Notes under the pieces: generated by a model | What the model was told of the DNA's origin: nothing | Databases searched by the model: none | Seen by the model: only the letters and a program-made list of their open reading frames with translations | Source of the DNA: Sphaerimonospora thailandensis | Lineage (GTDB): Bacteria > Actinomycetota > Actinomycetes > Streptosporangiales > Streptosporangiaceae | Direction: 5' to 3' | Assembly: GCF_016863115.1 (NCBI RefSeq) | Contig: NZ_BOOG01000037.1 | Location: 1 to 64,000 of the forward strand | Length of the DNA stretch: 64,000 bases | Shown: piece after piece, positions 27,556 to 38,756 of the stretch | Layout of the letters: each line of letters begins with the position of its first letter | How positions within the stretch are numbered: the first letter of the stretch is position 1 | Program-made: the position numbers and the translations under genes

Positions 27556-27744
27556 CCCCGTCGAGAACGACTACTCAAGACCCTACCTATCTTGGCGCTG
27601 TACGTAACCTGGCCGGGCAGTGTTCGTGTAGTTACGTTGGGTGTTCGGCGTTTGATACCTAATGGACCGTTTAATCGGCTCAGCATTAGGAACACACCCT
27701 TATGGTCCCATGTCACGCGGTTTTGCCGGTTTGTGGCTGAATCG

Positions 27745-29808
<2,064 letters not shown>

Positions 29809-29830
29809 GGGTCAACGGGACCCGTAAGGG

Positions 29831-31300
29831 TCATCCGCCGCGGCGGGCCTCGTAGCGCATGGTCCGGGAGACGCCGACCCGTACGGTCGTGCCGGGCAGG
29901 ATCGGGACCGGCTCGTTCGGCGGGATGTCGTAGAAGTTCGGGTCACCCGGCGGCTGGATCTGCGTCCCGTTGACCGAGCCGAGGTCGATGAGGTTGACGT
30001 CCCAGCCGATCAGGGACACCCGCAGGTGCCGCCGCGACACCGAGCCGTCAGGGCTGGTGACCCGGGCCGGCCTGGCCTCACCCGACTGGACCTCGGAAGC
30101 GCGCTCGGGGTCACGGCCCAGCACGTAGTCGCCGTCCAGCGACAGCGCCACCCCGTCGTCGAGCACGAGCGCGCCCAACTGCGGGCGGGGCCCCTTGTAG
30201 GGCACGACGGCCCGCTGGTCGATCCCGACGCCGCAGACCGCGCAGTACGGCGCGCGCGGATCGTTGAAGTGGTCGTTCATGCAGTCGACGCCGTAGACCA
30301 TGAACAGCCCCCCGGAGTCGGAGGGAGCCTCGAGCCGCGTGATCTCTCCCGGCTCCTCGTCCGCGGCGGCCAGGTCCGGCGGCATGTTTTCCGGCAGTGC
30401 CTGCTCCTCGGACGGCGCGCGGTCTCCCGGCCCCGCGCCGGGCCCTGAAATCGGGCCCGGAATCGGCTCGGAGATCGGTCCGGGTACGGGTCCCGGGATC
30501 GGCTCAGAGATCGGCCCGAAGAACGGTCCCCCATTCGGACCGGATATGTGGCCTTGATCGGGCATGGGGGGCATGGGCTCGGCCAGGGGCTGGGAGGCCT
30601 GCGGCGGAGGCGCCGGAAGCGGAGGCGGCAGGGGCGGGGACGACAGCAGCGGCGGGGGCGGCGCGGGCGGCGCTATCGGCCCGGGGGCGACGGGCGCCGG
30701 AACCACCGGCTCCTGTGCGGCGATCGGCTCGGGCGGGCCGGGCAGGGAGGGCCGCACCGGCTGGGGCTGGTGCTGCGGCACGGCGGACGGCTGCGGAGGG
30801 AACGCGCGCTCGCCGCCCTGGGTGAGGTCGCATTCGAGGCCTGCTCCGGTGACCACGCCGCCGTCGAGTCGCGCGTACGGGGCCGCCGGTCCGGCTCCCG
30901 GAAGCCGCAACTCGATCTTGGCGACCGGGCCGGCCACCAGCCGGTCGGTCCAGGTGAGCGCGTCCCGCCCGGCCAGGTGGACGTCGCCGTCCGGGCCGCC
31001 CGAGACGGTCGCGAGCGCGGCGCCACTCACCAGCACGGCCGCGCCGCCGTCGACCGGGCCGGCCACCGCGCAGGCCACCGGCTCACTCATGACCTGGCCG
31101 CCCATGGCCCGGGCGAGGACATGGGCGACCCTGCGGGCCAGGGCGCGGCCGTCCCCGCCGGCCACGGCCGTCTCGTGCAGCGCGCCCAGCAACTCCTCGA
31201 CCGGCTGGCCGGTCGCGCACACCAGCAGTAAGCCGTTCAGATGAGCGACCACGCCCTCCCCCGGCAGCGGGCGGACCACCCCCACGCCCTGTTCCGTCAC
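29831..31300 (-). CDS. FHA-domain protein with long proline-rich linker
   Basis: A 489-aa protein. Residues 1-160 form a domain I cannot assign with confidence. Residues ~165-320 are a Pro/Gly-rich linker with SEPIPGP tandem repeats. A possible zinc ribbon follows (Cys340, then YCAVCG with Cys353 and Cys356). The C-terminus (about 378-485) is a forkhead-associated phosphothreonine-binding domain with LGRDP, SRRHLRV and GSVNGT. It probably reads Ser/Thr kinase signals. The GTG start at 31300 has a GGAG site; the frame upstream of it enters the neighbouring M50 gene. No partner is evident. Confidence 0.82.
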   Translation of the reverse strand: MTEQGVGVVRPLPGEGVVAHLNGLLLVCATGQPVEELLGALHETAVAGGDGRALARRVAHVLARAMGGQVMSEPVACAVAGPVDGGAAVLVSGAALATVSGGPDGDVHLAGRDALTWTDRLVAGPVAKIELRLPGAGPAAPYARLDGGVVTGAGLECDLTQGGERAFPPQPSAVPQHQPQPVRPSLPGPPEPIAAQEPVVPAPVAPGPIAPPAPPPPLLSSPPLPPPLPAPPPQASQPLAEPMPPMPDQGHISGPNGGPFFGPISEPIPGPVPGPISEPIPGPISGPGAGPGDRAPSEEQALPENMPPDLAAADEEPGEITRLEAPSDSGGLFMVYGVDCMNDHFNDPRAPYCAVCGVGIDQRAVVPYKGPRPQLGALVLDDGVALSLDGDYVLGRDPERASEVQSGEARPARVTSPDGSVSRRHLRVSLIGWDVNLIDLGSVNGTQIQPPGDPNFYDIPPNEPVPILPGTTVRVGVSRTMRYEARRGG

Positions 31301-31421
31301 AGAACTCTCCCTCCCGGAAACGCCACCGGATGAACGGCGCCGCGGCCGATACCGTTCGCCCCCCAGAACGTAGCAAAAGTGACAGCCAATGGTCTCCTGG
31401 GACCGACCCCAACCGGAGCGT

Positions 31422-32555
31422 TCAGACCCCGCTGAACACGCGGTTGACGTCGGCGGTGGCCAGCACGCCGTAGATTTCGCCGCCCCGCTCGACCAGCAGG
31501 TACTCCCCCGCCGGGGCATCGCGCATGGCGTCGAGCAGCGACTCCCCCTCCAGATCGGCACCGAGCACGAGCGACGGCTCCAGGCTGCGCGTCACGGAGC
31601 CGACGTCGACCCACGGCCTGCGATGCTCGGGGGTGGCGTTGACGGCGGCCTCGTTGACGATCCCGGCCGGCCGGCCGTCGTGGTCGACCAGGACCATCGC
31701 GCCCGCGCCCGCCTCGGCGGCGCGGCGCAGCGCCTCGGCCAGCGGCGTGCCCGCGGTGACCGGGATCGCCCGCCGGGCCAGCAGCCGGGCCCGCAACCGC
31801 GGCAGCCGGGCCCTGACCCGGGCGACTCGCAGAGATTGGGACGCCCCGACCCAGATGAACGAGGCGAGCACGACCGACCACAGCATCTGGCCGAGCCTCG
31901 GCTCCTGACCGGCCATCAGGTTCAGCAGCAGCGGCACCGCGACCACCGCGACGGCCACGCCGCGGCCCACCCAGGCGGCGGCGAGCGTGCCGGTCCCGGA
32001 CCGGTTGGTGACCTTCCAGACCGCGGCGCGCAGCATCCTGCCGCCGTCGAGCGGCAGCCCCGGCAGCAGGTTGAAGATGCCGACGATCAGGTTCGACACC
32101 CACAACTGCCAGACCAGCACGGTGACGATGCCGGTGGGCGGCACGAGGAACTCATACGCCAGGAAGCCGATCCCGGCCAGCCCCAGTGACAGGAGCGGAC
32201 CGGCGAAGGCGACGTTGAACTCGCGGCCCGCCGTCTCCGGCTCGCGCTCGATCTCCGAGACGCCGCCCAGCATGTACAGCGTGATGCGGCGCACCGGCAG
32301 CCCGTAGTGTTTGGCGACGACGCAGTGGGCCAGTTCGTGCAGCAGGACCGAGAGGTACAGCAGGACGGCGAAGACCAGCGCCACCGCGTACGTCGCCATC
32401 TCGTCGTAGCCGGGCAGGCTGTCGGCGACCTGCGGCTGGAAAGTGATCGTGATGAACGCCGCCACGATGAGCCATGTCGGTGAGACGTACACCGGAATAC
32501 CGAACGGGCGCCCCATCCGCAGCCCGGGGGACGACCCGTTGACAGGTGTGCTCAT
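31422..32555 (-). CDS. site-2 protease family (M50) membrane metalloprotease with CBS domains
   Basis: A 377-aa intramembrane zinc protease. HELAH (His73, Glu74, His77) lies in a membrane helix, and the third ligand is in NLLPGLPLDGGR (Asp170). About six hydrophobic helices are seen. The C-terminal ~130 residues form a CBS-domain pair that may bind adenine nucleotides. Such proteins cleave membrane-bound anti-sigma factors or other single-pass proteins, but the substrate is unknown here. It is on the same strand as the FHA gene and upstream of it. Confidence 0.9.
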   Translation of the reverse strand: MSTPVNGSSPGLRMGRPFGIPVYVSPTWLIVAAFITITFQPQVADSLPGYDEMATYAVALVFAVLLYLSVLLHELAHCVVAKHYGLPVRRITLYMLGGVSEIEREPETAGREFNVAFAGPLLSLGLAGIGFLAYEFLVPPTGIVTVLVWQLWVSNLIVGIFNLLPGLPLDGGRMLRAAVWKVTNRSGTGTLAAAWVGRGVAVAVVAVPLLLNLMAGQEPRLGQMLWSVVLASFIWVGASQSLRVARVRARLPRLRARLLARRAIPVTAGTPLAEALRRAAEAGAGAMVLVDHDGRPAGIVNEAAVNATPEHRRPWVDVGSVTRSLEPSLVLGADLEGESLLDAMRDAPAGEYLLVERGGEIYGVLATADVNRVFSGV

Positions 32556-32641
32556 GCTCGCCGCCCTCCATCCCTTGACCCCGATGCTACGCGCCGCGAG
32601 GTGAGATCAGCCTAAGAGCTTTCCGGAAGGCCGCCGACAGT

Positions 32642-32938
32642 CTAGGGGCCCCCCTCCAGCCGGTCACTGGGGTGAACCTCTCTGGTCACCCTGGGCAGGA
32701 TCTCCGGCAGATACACCTTCTGGATGGCGTCCAGCTCGCCGTGGGCCTCCCAGTGTTCACGGCTCTCCCAGCGCTCCACCAAGGTGAACTCAGCCGGGTC
32801 AGCCGTGGAGTGCAGAGCCTCCCAGCTCACGCAGCCCGGTTCAGCCAGACAGAGTGGACGCATCCTGACCAGGGCGTCGACGACCGCCGGTATGTCCGCC
32901 GCTTCCTTCACCGTGAGCAATACGATCAGGTCGAACAT
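32642..32938 (-). CDS. small ABM-type monooxygenase-like protein
   Basis: A 98-aa dimeric ferredoxin-like-fold protein of the antibiotic-biosynthesis-monooxygenase type. It begins MFDLIVLLTVKEAADIPAVVDALVRM and has PGCVSWEALHSTADPAEFTLVERWESREHWEAH. The family includes quinol and anthrone oxygenases that need no cofactor. The ATG at 32938 lies 1 nt past the epimerase stop with GGAGAG before it, so the two are co-translated. It is the last gene of the biosynthetic operon and may tailor or detoxify the product. Confidence 0.78.
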   Translation of the reverse strand: MFDLIVLLTVKEAADIPAVVDALVRMRPLCLAEPGCVSWEALHSTADPAEFTLVERWESREHWEAHGELDAIQKVYLPEILPRVTREVHPSDRLEGGP

Positions 32939-32939
32939 G

Positions 32940-33884
32940 TCATCTCTCCGCATCGATGGCGGCCCGGGTGATCTGGGGCAGCCAAGTGCTGATCCGGGTG
33001 AACTCGAAGCCGGCGGCCATCGCCGACGTCACCGACAGTCCGAAGTCCGCCGGGCAGGAGAACGCGGACAGGTCGGGGTCGCCCGGAGCGTCCCCGACCT
33101 CCTCGATCACGACTTTGCCGCCGATGACCTCGGACATCATCGCGGTCATGTCGTAGAGGCTCGCCGGGTCCGGTGAGGCGCCGTTGACCGCCCCGGTCAA
33201 CGGCGCCTCACCCAGCCATGAGAGGAAGGCCGCCGCGTCGGAGGCACTGACGAAGGACGTCCGGCCCGGGGTGGGGAACGACGCCATGCGCCTTCCATCC
33301 CGAATACGATCGAAATGAAACCGGAAGCGCCCGGTGAACTCGTCCTCGAAGGCGAGCACGTGCGCGAGGCGGGCGAAGGCGACCGGGAAGGTCGCGTTCC
33401 GCGACAGGTACGCCTCCGCCTGACGCTTGCCCTCTCCGTAGTTGGTACCGGCGAAGTCCGGGTCCGACCACGGCAACTCGACGTCGTAGTCGTAGGACGA
33501 CGGGTCGAGCTCCGCCTCCTCGGCGAAGGCGCTCATCGGCGGTGCCGACATCCTCCAGCGGAAGGTGTCCTTGTTGTACACCTCTAGGCTGGAGGTCATC
33601 ACCAGCTTGCCCGCACGCCCGTCGAATGCGCGGACGGCGGCCAGCGCGGCGGCCGGCGAGTAGCACATCTGGTGGTAGACCACGTCGAACGCGCTGCCGG
33701 TGACCGCGGCCGTCAGGCGGTCGGCGTCGTTGGCGTCGGCCCTGAGCCGGGTCACGGTGTCGCCGAAGTCGTCAGGGGCCAGACCTCGGGTGATGATCGT
33801 GACCTCATGTCCCTGAGCGAGCAGATCACGCACCAGAGTCTTGCCGAAGAACCGTGTGCCACCGACCACGGCGATCGTCGCCAT
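32940..33884 (-). CDS. NAD-dependent epimerase/dehydratase (SDR)
   Basis: A 314-aa extended short-chain dehydrogenase/reductase-like protein. The nucleotide-binding motif is VVGGTRFFGKTLVRDLL, and an active-site-like YGEGKRQAEAYL supplies Tyr and Lys. It resembles the epimerases/reductases found in secondary-metabolite clusters; the substrate is not deducible. The ATG at 33884 has GGGAGAG upstream, and the frame further upstream is antisense to the MFS gene. It is separated from the MFS gene by 101 nt and coupled to the ABM gene. It could set a hydroxyl or amine stereocentre of the product. Confidence 0.83.
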   Translation of the reverse strand: MATIAVVGGTRFFGKTLVRDLLAQGHEVTIITRGLAPDDFGDTVTRLRADANDADRLTAAVTGSAFDVVYHQMCYSPAAALAAVRAFDGRAGKLVMTSSLEVYNKDTFRWRMSAPPMSAFAEEAELDPSSYDYDVELPWSDPDFAGTNYGEGKRQAEAYLSRNATFPVAFARLAHVLAFEDEFTGRFRFHFDRIRDGRRMASFPTPGRTSFVSASDAAAFLSWLGEAPLTGAVNGASPDPASLYDMTAMMSEVIGGKVVIEEVGDAPGDPDLSAFSCPADFGLSVTSAMAAGFEFTRISTWLPQITRAAIDAER

Positions 33885-33985
33885 CGCGGGCTCTCTCCCT
33901 TTCTCCAGAGATTTCAAACGGAAGCGGACCAGGTACCGGCGAACCGCTTCCCACCTGGCCCGTCGCCGATTCCGCCCAAGCCTCC

Positions 33986-35209
33986 CTAGCTCTCCACGGG
34001 TTCGGCCCGCGGTTCCGCCACCACCCCGGTGACTCGCTTTCCCGCCGTCTCCCTGTTGGCGTTGACCATGGAGAAGAGAGCGCACAGCAGGGCGACAGCG
34101 CCCGCGATGTACCAGTTCAAGCCAGGAATCCCGGCCTTGATCGCCAAGTCGAACAACAGGCCGGCGGTCAGGCTGCCGACCATGTTGCCGAAGCTCCGGA
34201 AGAAGTGCATGGCGCCCATGGCCTTCGCCAGTCGATCCTTGGGCATCTTCTTGGACACCCACAGGTCGAACGACGGGGTGAACAGGATGTCGCCGAACAC
34301 CACGATGACACAGCCGATCACCACCCACGTGGCGGAACGGCCCGCGCCGAAGAGCATGTGGGCGGCGAACACCGAGCCGAATCCGACTGCCATCACGTGT
34401 CCGGGTTCGAAGCGTTTGATCATGAACTTGAACGTGGGGAACTGCAGGACGAGCAGCGCGACCCCCGTGATCCAGAACGGCACCGACGGGAACCACTCCG
34501 GAACGAACTCGGACATGTGCAGCGGCATACCGACGAAGAACGTCACCGCGAGCACCCAGAACACGCTCGACAGCAGGAAGTACTGCGCGCCGCCGCCGAC
34601 TCGCAGGCCCTTGAGCACCGCGGCGCTGAACAGCGGCGTGGCTTCCTCGGGCCGGTCCTCGAGATCCACGGGGATCATGGAGAACGCCGCCAGGCAGTAG
34701 ACCAGGAACAGCGCGAAGACCACCGTGAACAGCACCCGCAGGTCGACTCCGGCGAACACGCCGCCGAGCATCGCCCCGCCGAGCAGACCCAGCTGGCAGG
34801 CCATCTGGAACGAGGCGAACGCCTTGGGCCGGTACTCCTCCGAGAACTTGCCGATGATGTTCTTCAGGCCGGGGAACGACATGCCCGAGCCGAACCCGAC
34901 GAAGAACGCCAGGACGCTGAAGAGGGGAATTCCAGAGACGAAACCCATCAGGCCGATGGCAAAGGCCTCGATCAGCACGCCGACGATGACGCCGTTGCGG
35001 TTGCCGAGCCGGGCGGTTACGCCTTCGTAGAAGAACGTCGACAGCAACCTGCCCACATAGGTCAGGAAGATCACGAACCCCGCCCAGAAACCGCTGTGGG
35101 CGGCGGCGAGCGTCGGCACCAGAATGGGGAGGTAGATGTAGTTCCCCACGTGCGCCAGGGAGATCCCGGCGTTGATGCCGATCAGCGTTCTCTTCTCCGT
35201 GGCTCTCAC
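33986..35209 (-). CDS. major facilitator superfamily transporter
   Basis: A 407-aa polytopic membrane protein with about 12 hydrophobic helices and MFS-like loops (GFVIFLTYVGRLLSTFFYEG near helix 2-3, and VGFGSGMSFPGLKNIIG). Its GTG start overlaps the amidohydrolase stop by 4 nt (GTGA), placing it firmly in the biosynthetic operon. By position it is the likely exporter of the cluster product and so a self-protection factor. Uptake cannot be excluded. Confidence 0.88.
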   Translation of the reverse strand: MRATEKRTLIGINAGISLAHVGNYIYLPILVPTLAAAHSGFWAGFVIFLTYVGRLLSTFFYEGVTARLGNRNGVIVGVLIEAFAIGLMGFVSGIPLFSVLAFFVGFGSGMSFPGLKNIIGKFSEEYRPKAFASFQMACQLGLLGGAMLGGVFAGVDLRVLFTVVFALFLVYCLAAFSMIPVDLEDRPEEATPLFSAAVLKGLRVGGGAQYFLLSSVFWVLAVTFFVGMPLHMSEFVPEWFPSVPFWITGVALLVLQFPTFKFMIKRFEPGHVMAVGFGSVFAAHMLFGAGRSATWVVIGCVIVVFGDILFTPSFDLWVSKKMPKDRLAKAMGAMHFFRSFGNMVGSLTAGLLFDLAIKAGIPGLNWYIAGAVALLCALFSMVNANRETAGKRVTGVVAEPRAEPVES

Positions 35210-36540
35210 AGCGTCACCTTGCCCGTCGTATCGGACGTGCGGAAAGCGCGGATCTCCCGCTCGATCGCCCCGCGGTCCACGGTCGCACCGTCGATCACGG
35301 TCGTTTCGGGCAGCGCCGACAGCGCCGTACCGGGATTGGTCCGGAACAGGTTGAAGGTCGCGGGTTCGCCGACCGCGATCGGCGGCCCACCCGCCGGCCG
35401 TCCGGACAGTTCCTCGAAGAACCGCCGGCCCTCCACGGTCGCCGTCCTGCGCAGCGCGTCACCCAGTCCCGGCGCCCCGGCGCCGTCACTCAGAAGGAGA
35501 TCGAGCTCTCCGAGAAGACTGTAGCCGTGGAACGCGCCGGTGTTGCCCGAGTCGGTCCCCACCAGCAGCACACCACCCTCCAGCGCGGCGAGCGCGTTGG
35601 AGCGCATCACCTCCAGCGCCACGGTACGCGTCTCCTGGCAGCCCAACTCGATGCCGTACGGCTCCGTGCGCTTGGCCACGAAGTCCAGATTCGCGGGATC
35701 CTGGGTCTCCACGAAGCCGGCCCTGCTGTAGTCGGCGAGGAAATCCCGCGGATACATGATCATCGGCCGCAGGCCGCTGAGCGTGGAGATGAACCTCGCG
35801 CCGTCCAGCGCCGCCCAGTCGTCTTCGGAGAGCACGTGGTCCCGTACCGAATGGGCGAACAGCCGGAACCCGCATTCGTACGCCTGCAGCACCTCCTCCC
35901 GGGTGTTGCAGTCGATGACCGCCGGAATGCCCCTGGCCGCGGTCGTCCGCGCCGCGTGGGCGAGGATCCGTTCGGTGAGCCTGGAGAACCGCACGGCGGC
36001 TCCCGGCTGCTCCGTGCCGTCCGTGAACATGACCTTGAGGAACTTCGCGCCCCTGGCCGAGTTCGCCGCCAGCACATGCTCGACGTCGCCCTCGACGCCG
36101 AGCATGTGGACGGGCGCGGGGAACTCGACGCCGTGGCCGGTGCGGCCGACGTTGTCGCGCATGGACGTCGCCGCATAGCCGCAGTGCACCAGGTTCGGGT
36201 ACGGCACCGCGCTCTCCGCGCGGCCCTGCTCCCACAACGCCTCGACCAGTGGGAAGCCGAACATATCCACGACGTGTGTGACGCCGTGGTACAGGTACTG
36301 CAACGCCGTTACGCGCGGATCGTCGAGCGAGTCGTCGAAGTTCGCGGGGAGTGCCAGATGGGCGTGGGTCTCCACGTAGCCGGGCCACAGCTCCGGCGTG
36401 CCTGCCGCACGGGCGCCGGAGACCGGCTCCACACGGGCGATCACCCCGTCCTCGACGGCGACGTCGAAAACGTTCTCGGGGTCGATGACGGGGATGGCGA
36501 CCCGGCTGAAGGTCCTGTTCCGGTCGATCACTCTGGTCAT
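35206..36540 (-). CDS. metal-dependent amidohydrolase
   Basis: A 444-aa amidohydrolase-superfamily enzyme. The first metal motif is ETHAHLALPANF, and the chain shows the small N-terminal beta-domain and a TIM-barrel body. Later features include VIDCNTREEV, LFAHSVRDHV and a GTDSGNTGAFHG segment with a metal-site Asp. It is closest in feel to imidazolonepropionase/prolidase-like members. In the operon it overlaps both neighbours by 4 nt. It could remove a protecting acyl or amide group, close or open a ring, or inactivate the product for self-resistance. The reaction is not assigned. Confidence 0.85.
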   Translation of the reverse strand: MTRVIDRNRTFSRVAIPVIDPENVFDVAVEDGVIARVEPVSGARAAGTPELWPGYVETHAHLALPANFDDSLDDPRVTALQYLYHGVTHVVDMFGFPLVEALWEQGRAESAVPYPNLVHCGYAATSMRDNVGRTGHGVEFPAPVHMLGVEGDVEHVLAANSARGAKFLKVMFTDGTEQPGAAVRFSRLTERILAHAARTTAARGIPAVIDCNTREEVLQAYECGFRLFAHSVRDHVLSEDDWAALDGARFISTLSGLRPMIMYPRDFLADYSRAGFVETQDPANLDFVAKRTEPYGIELGCQETRTVALEVMRSNALAALEGGVLLVGTDSGNTGAFHGYSLLGELDLLLSDGAGAPGLGDALRRTATVEGRRFFEELSGRPAGGPPIAVGEPATFNLFRTNPGTALSALPETTVIDGATVDRGAIEREIRAFRTSDTTGKVTL

Positions 36541-37793
36541 CGGGCGACGTCCACCGCTACTTCGAGAGTGATCAGGTCGAGCGCCCGCTCGGCGCGCTCC
36601 GCCGCCTCGTCCCGGTTGGCGCCGGTGAAGATGAGGTGTCCCAGCCAGTCGAAGTTGCTGGTCGCGAGGCGGGTGATCGAGGCGCCGCGCTTGCGGTAGC
36701 CCTGCGCCTCGTGGAATCCGGGGAGGCCGTCGAGCCTACTGAAGTCCAGGTTGGTCACCGTGCCGGCCACGGGGGAGCCGAACCACCTGCCGGTCGCGAT
36801 GACCTCCCCCGGGACCGGCAGCCTCGGCGTCTCCCCGAGCGCCTGCCGGATGACTTCCAGGTACGGGTCCACCCCACCGCTGGTGATCTTCATCAAGCTG
36901 GGCACGATACCACCGGTGAGCCTGCCGTTCACCTCGCACAATACCGGGCCGTCCGGTCCGAGGATGTACTCGACGTGTACGAAGCCGAAGTCGATGCCCA
37001 GTTCCTTGAGCACCACGCTGTTCAGCGCGTACAGCTCGTCGCGCAGCGGGTGGTCGTCGAAGAAGGTGAGGCCCATCTCCAGGAAATACGGGAACCCGCT
37101 CATCACCCGGTCGGTGATGCCGAGGTTGACGACGTCACCACCCTGGAGCACGCACGCCTCCACCGAGACGATCTCGCCGGGCACGAACTCCTCGATCAGG
37201 ACGTCCGGGATGCGTACGACACCGCGGCCGTAGTCGGTGACCCCGGACAGCGTCTCGAGATACCCGGCGAGGTCGGTCTCGTCCTTGAGATGCAGCACGT
37301 GCAGACTCGCGGTGCCGTCGGAAGGCTTGACCACACAGGGGAAGCCGATCTCCCGGATCGCGGCCTCGACATCGGCCTCGCTCTTGACGTGAACGAACTC
37401 GGGCTGCCTGACCCCGCTGCCCTGGAGGGTGAGCCTGGTGCGGTGCTTGTGCCGGGCGTTGAGCGCCCCCTCCACGCTCATGCCGGGCAGTCCCAGCACC
37501 CGCGCGACGTGAGCGGCGTGCACGGTGTGGTACTCGCTGTAGGTCATGACGCCGTGCACCGGGCGCTCAGCATGCACGTTCCGGACGATCTCCTCGAGCG
37601 CGTCGAGGGAGAAGGCCGTGTCGCTCTTGAGAACGTGGCAGCGCTCGTGCGCGAAGGCATCCTTGGCCAGCGGCGACACGGTGAGGTAGAAGTCCGGGTC
37701 GGCGGTGACCAGTGTGACCTCGTGCCCCAGATCGAGGGCGTTGGCGATACCCGCGATCCCGTTGGGATTGCATTCGACCATGAATACGTGCAT
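36537..37793 (-). CDS. ATP-grasp ligase (possible dipeptide/amide-forming)
   Basis: A 418-aa ATP-grasp enzyme. An N-terminal pre-ATP domain (MHVFMVECNPNGIAGIANAL) is followed by the grasp core: FPCVVKPSDGTASLHVLHL, VLIEEFVPGEIVSVEACV and HVEYILGPDGPVLCEVNGRLTGG, which contain the ATP and Mg residues. The layout resembles the carnosine-synthase/L-amino-acid-ligase group, which joins two amino acids using ATP. An AAGGAG site precedes the ATG by 9 nt, so it restarts translation after a 45-nt gap from the transketolase genes. It could condense the cluster's amino acid with another one, replacing an NRPS. Confidence 0.85.
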   Translation of the reverse strand: MHVFMVECNPNGIAGIANALDLGHEVTLVTADPDFYLTVSPLAKDAFAHERCHVLKSDTAFSLDALEEIVRNVHAERPVHGVMTYSEYHTVHAAHVARVLGLPGMSVEGALNARHKHRTRLTLQGSGVRQPEFVHVKSEADVEAAIREIGFPCVVKPSDGTASLHVLHLKDETDLAGYLETLSGVTDYGRGVVRIPDVLIEEFVPGEIVSVEACVLQGGDVVNLGITDRVMSGFPYFLEMGLTFFDDHPLRDELYALNSVVLKELGIDFGFVHVEYILGPDGPVLCEVNGRLTGGIVPSLMKITSGGVDPYLEVIRQALGETPRLPVPGEVIATGRWFGSPVAGTVTNLDFSRLDGLPGFHEAQGYRKRGASITRLATSNFDWLGHLIFTGANRDEAAERAERALDLITLEVAVDVAR

Positions 37794-37838
37794 CTGAACT
37801 AGCTCCTTAGATTTCTCTGTGCCGTCGGACGGTGCCGG

Positions 37839-38756
37839 TCACCCTCCGAGCTCGGCTCGGTCGACAGCGGACCGCACCGCATCGAGGTCGAGCCCGAGCT
37901 GGGCCATCACTTCGTTGTGGTCACCGCCCTGGACGGGCCAGCCGTGTCCCGCGTTGACCCCCACCACGATGCGCCCCGGCAGCAGCAGGGCAAGTGCCTC
38001 GGCCACGCCCCCCTCCGCCCGGTGCTCCTCGACGACGACGAACCTGGAGTGCCGCTCGGCCAGCTCCACCGCTGCCGCCGCCAGGTGCGCGTGGTCCAGG
38101 TAGCACAGGTGCGCGTGCCCGAGGCCGGGGCGTTCCAGGCGGGCCTCCAGAGCCATCCGCGTGCCCTCCTCTCCTACCGAGACCAGGCACACCGCGCCGG
38201 AATCAGCCGTGCTCTCCCAATTGACCGCGGGCGGAGACTCGCCCTCCCACGGAAGGCTCTCGTACGCGGCGTTGCGACCGGTGCGAATGTAGTGCGGCCG
38301 CCCGGAGATCGCGGCGGCGCCGACCACGGCCCGCATCTCAGCCTCGCCGTACGGAGCCGCGATCACCACGCCGGGGATGCTCCGCAGCACGGCGAGATCT
38401 TCCAGGCAGTGGTGAGTGGTGCCGAACCAGGCTCCGGACACGCCCGCATAGGGCGCGACCACGGTCACGCCGGCCGAGAGGTAGCCGAGGGTCAGCTTCA
38501 GGCTCTCGGCAGCGCGTAGTGCCGCGAACGGCGCGAACGTACTCAGGAACGGCTTGTAGCCGCCTGCGGCGAGGCCGGCCGCCATGTCGACCATGGCCGC
38601 CTCGGCGATTCCGAAGTTGAAGAACCGGCTCGGGTGGGCGAGGGCGAACGGATGGTTCTTACCGCCCAGATCCGCCTCGATGCAGAGGATCCGTTCGTCG
38701 TCATAGGCCAGGCGGGTCAGCGCGTCCCGGTAGGCGTCACGGCCGGAGAGGGTCAT
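37839..38756 (-). CDS. transketolase C-terminal subunit (Pyr and C-terminal domains)
   Basis: A 305-aa subunit equivalent to the second half of transketolase. The pyrimidine-binding domain has the TPP-activating Glu in FFNFGIAEAAMVDMAAGLA, followed by PFLSTFAPFAALRAAE and the C-terminal domain ending GGDHNEVMAQLGLD. It pairs with the upstream N-terminal subunit to make a TPP enzyme moving two-carbon ketol units. The start at 38756 forms an ATGA overlap with the N-subunit stop. In carrier-protein clusters of this kind the enzyme is thought to add a C2 unit to the carrier-bound semialdehyde. Confidence 0.92.
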   Translation of the reverse strand: MTLSGRDAYRDALTRLAYDDERILCIEADLGGKNHPFALAHPSRFFNFGIAEAAMVDMAAGLAAGGYKPFLSTFAPFAALRAAESLKLTLGYLSAGVTVVAPYAGVSGAWFGTTHHCLEDLAVLRSIPGVVIAAPYGEAEMRAVVGAAAISGRPHYIRTGRNAAYESLPWEGESPPAVNWESTADSGAVCLVSVGEEGTRMALEARLERPGLGHAHLCYLDHAHLAAAAVELAERHSRFVVVEEHRAEGGVAEALALLLPGRIVVGVNAGHGWPVQGGDHNEVMAQLGLDLDAVRSAVDRAELGG

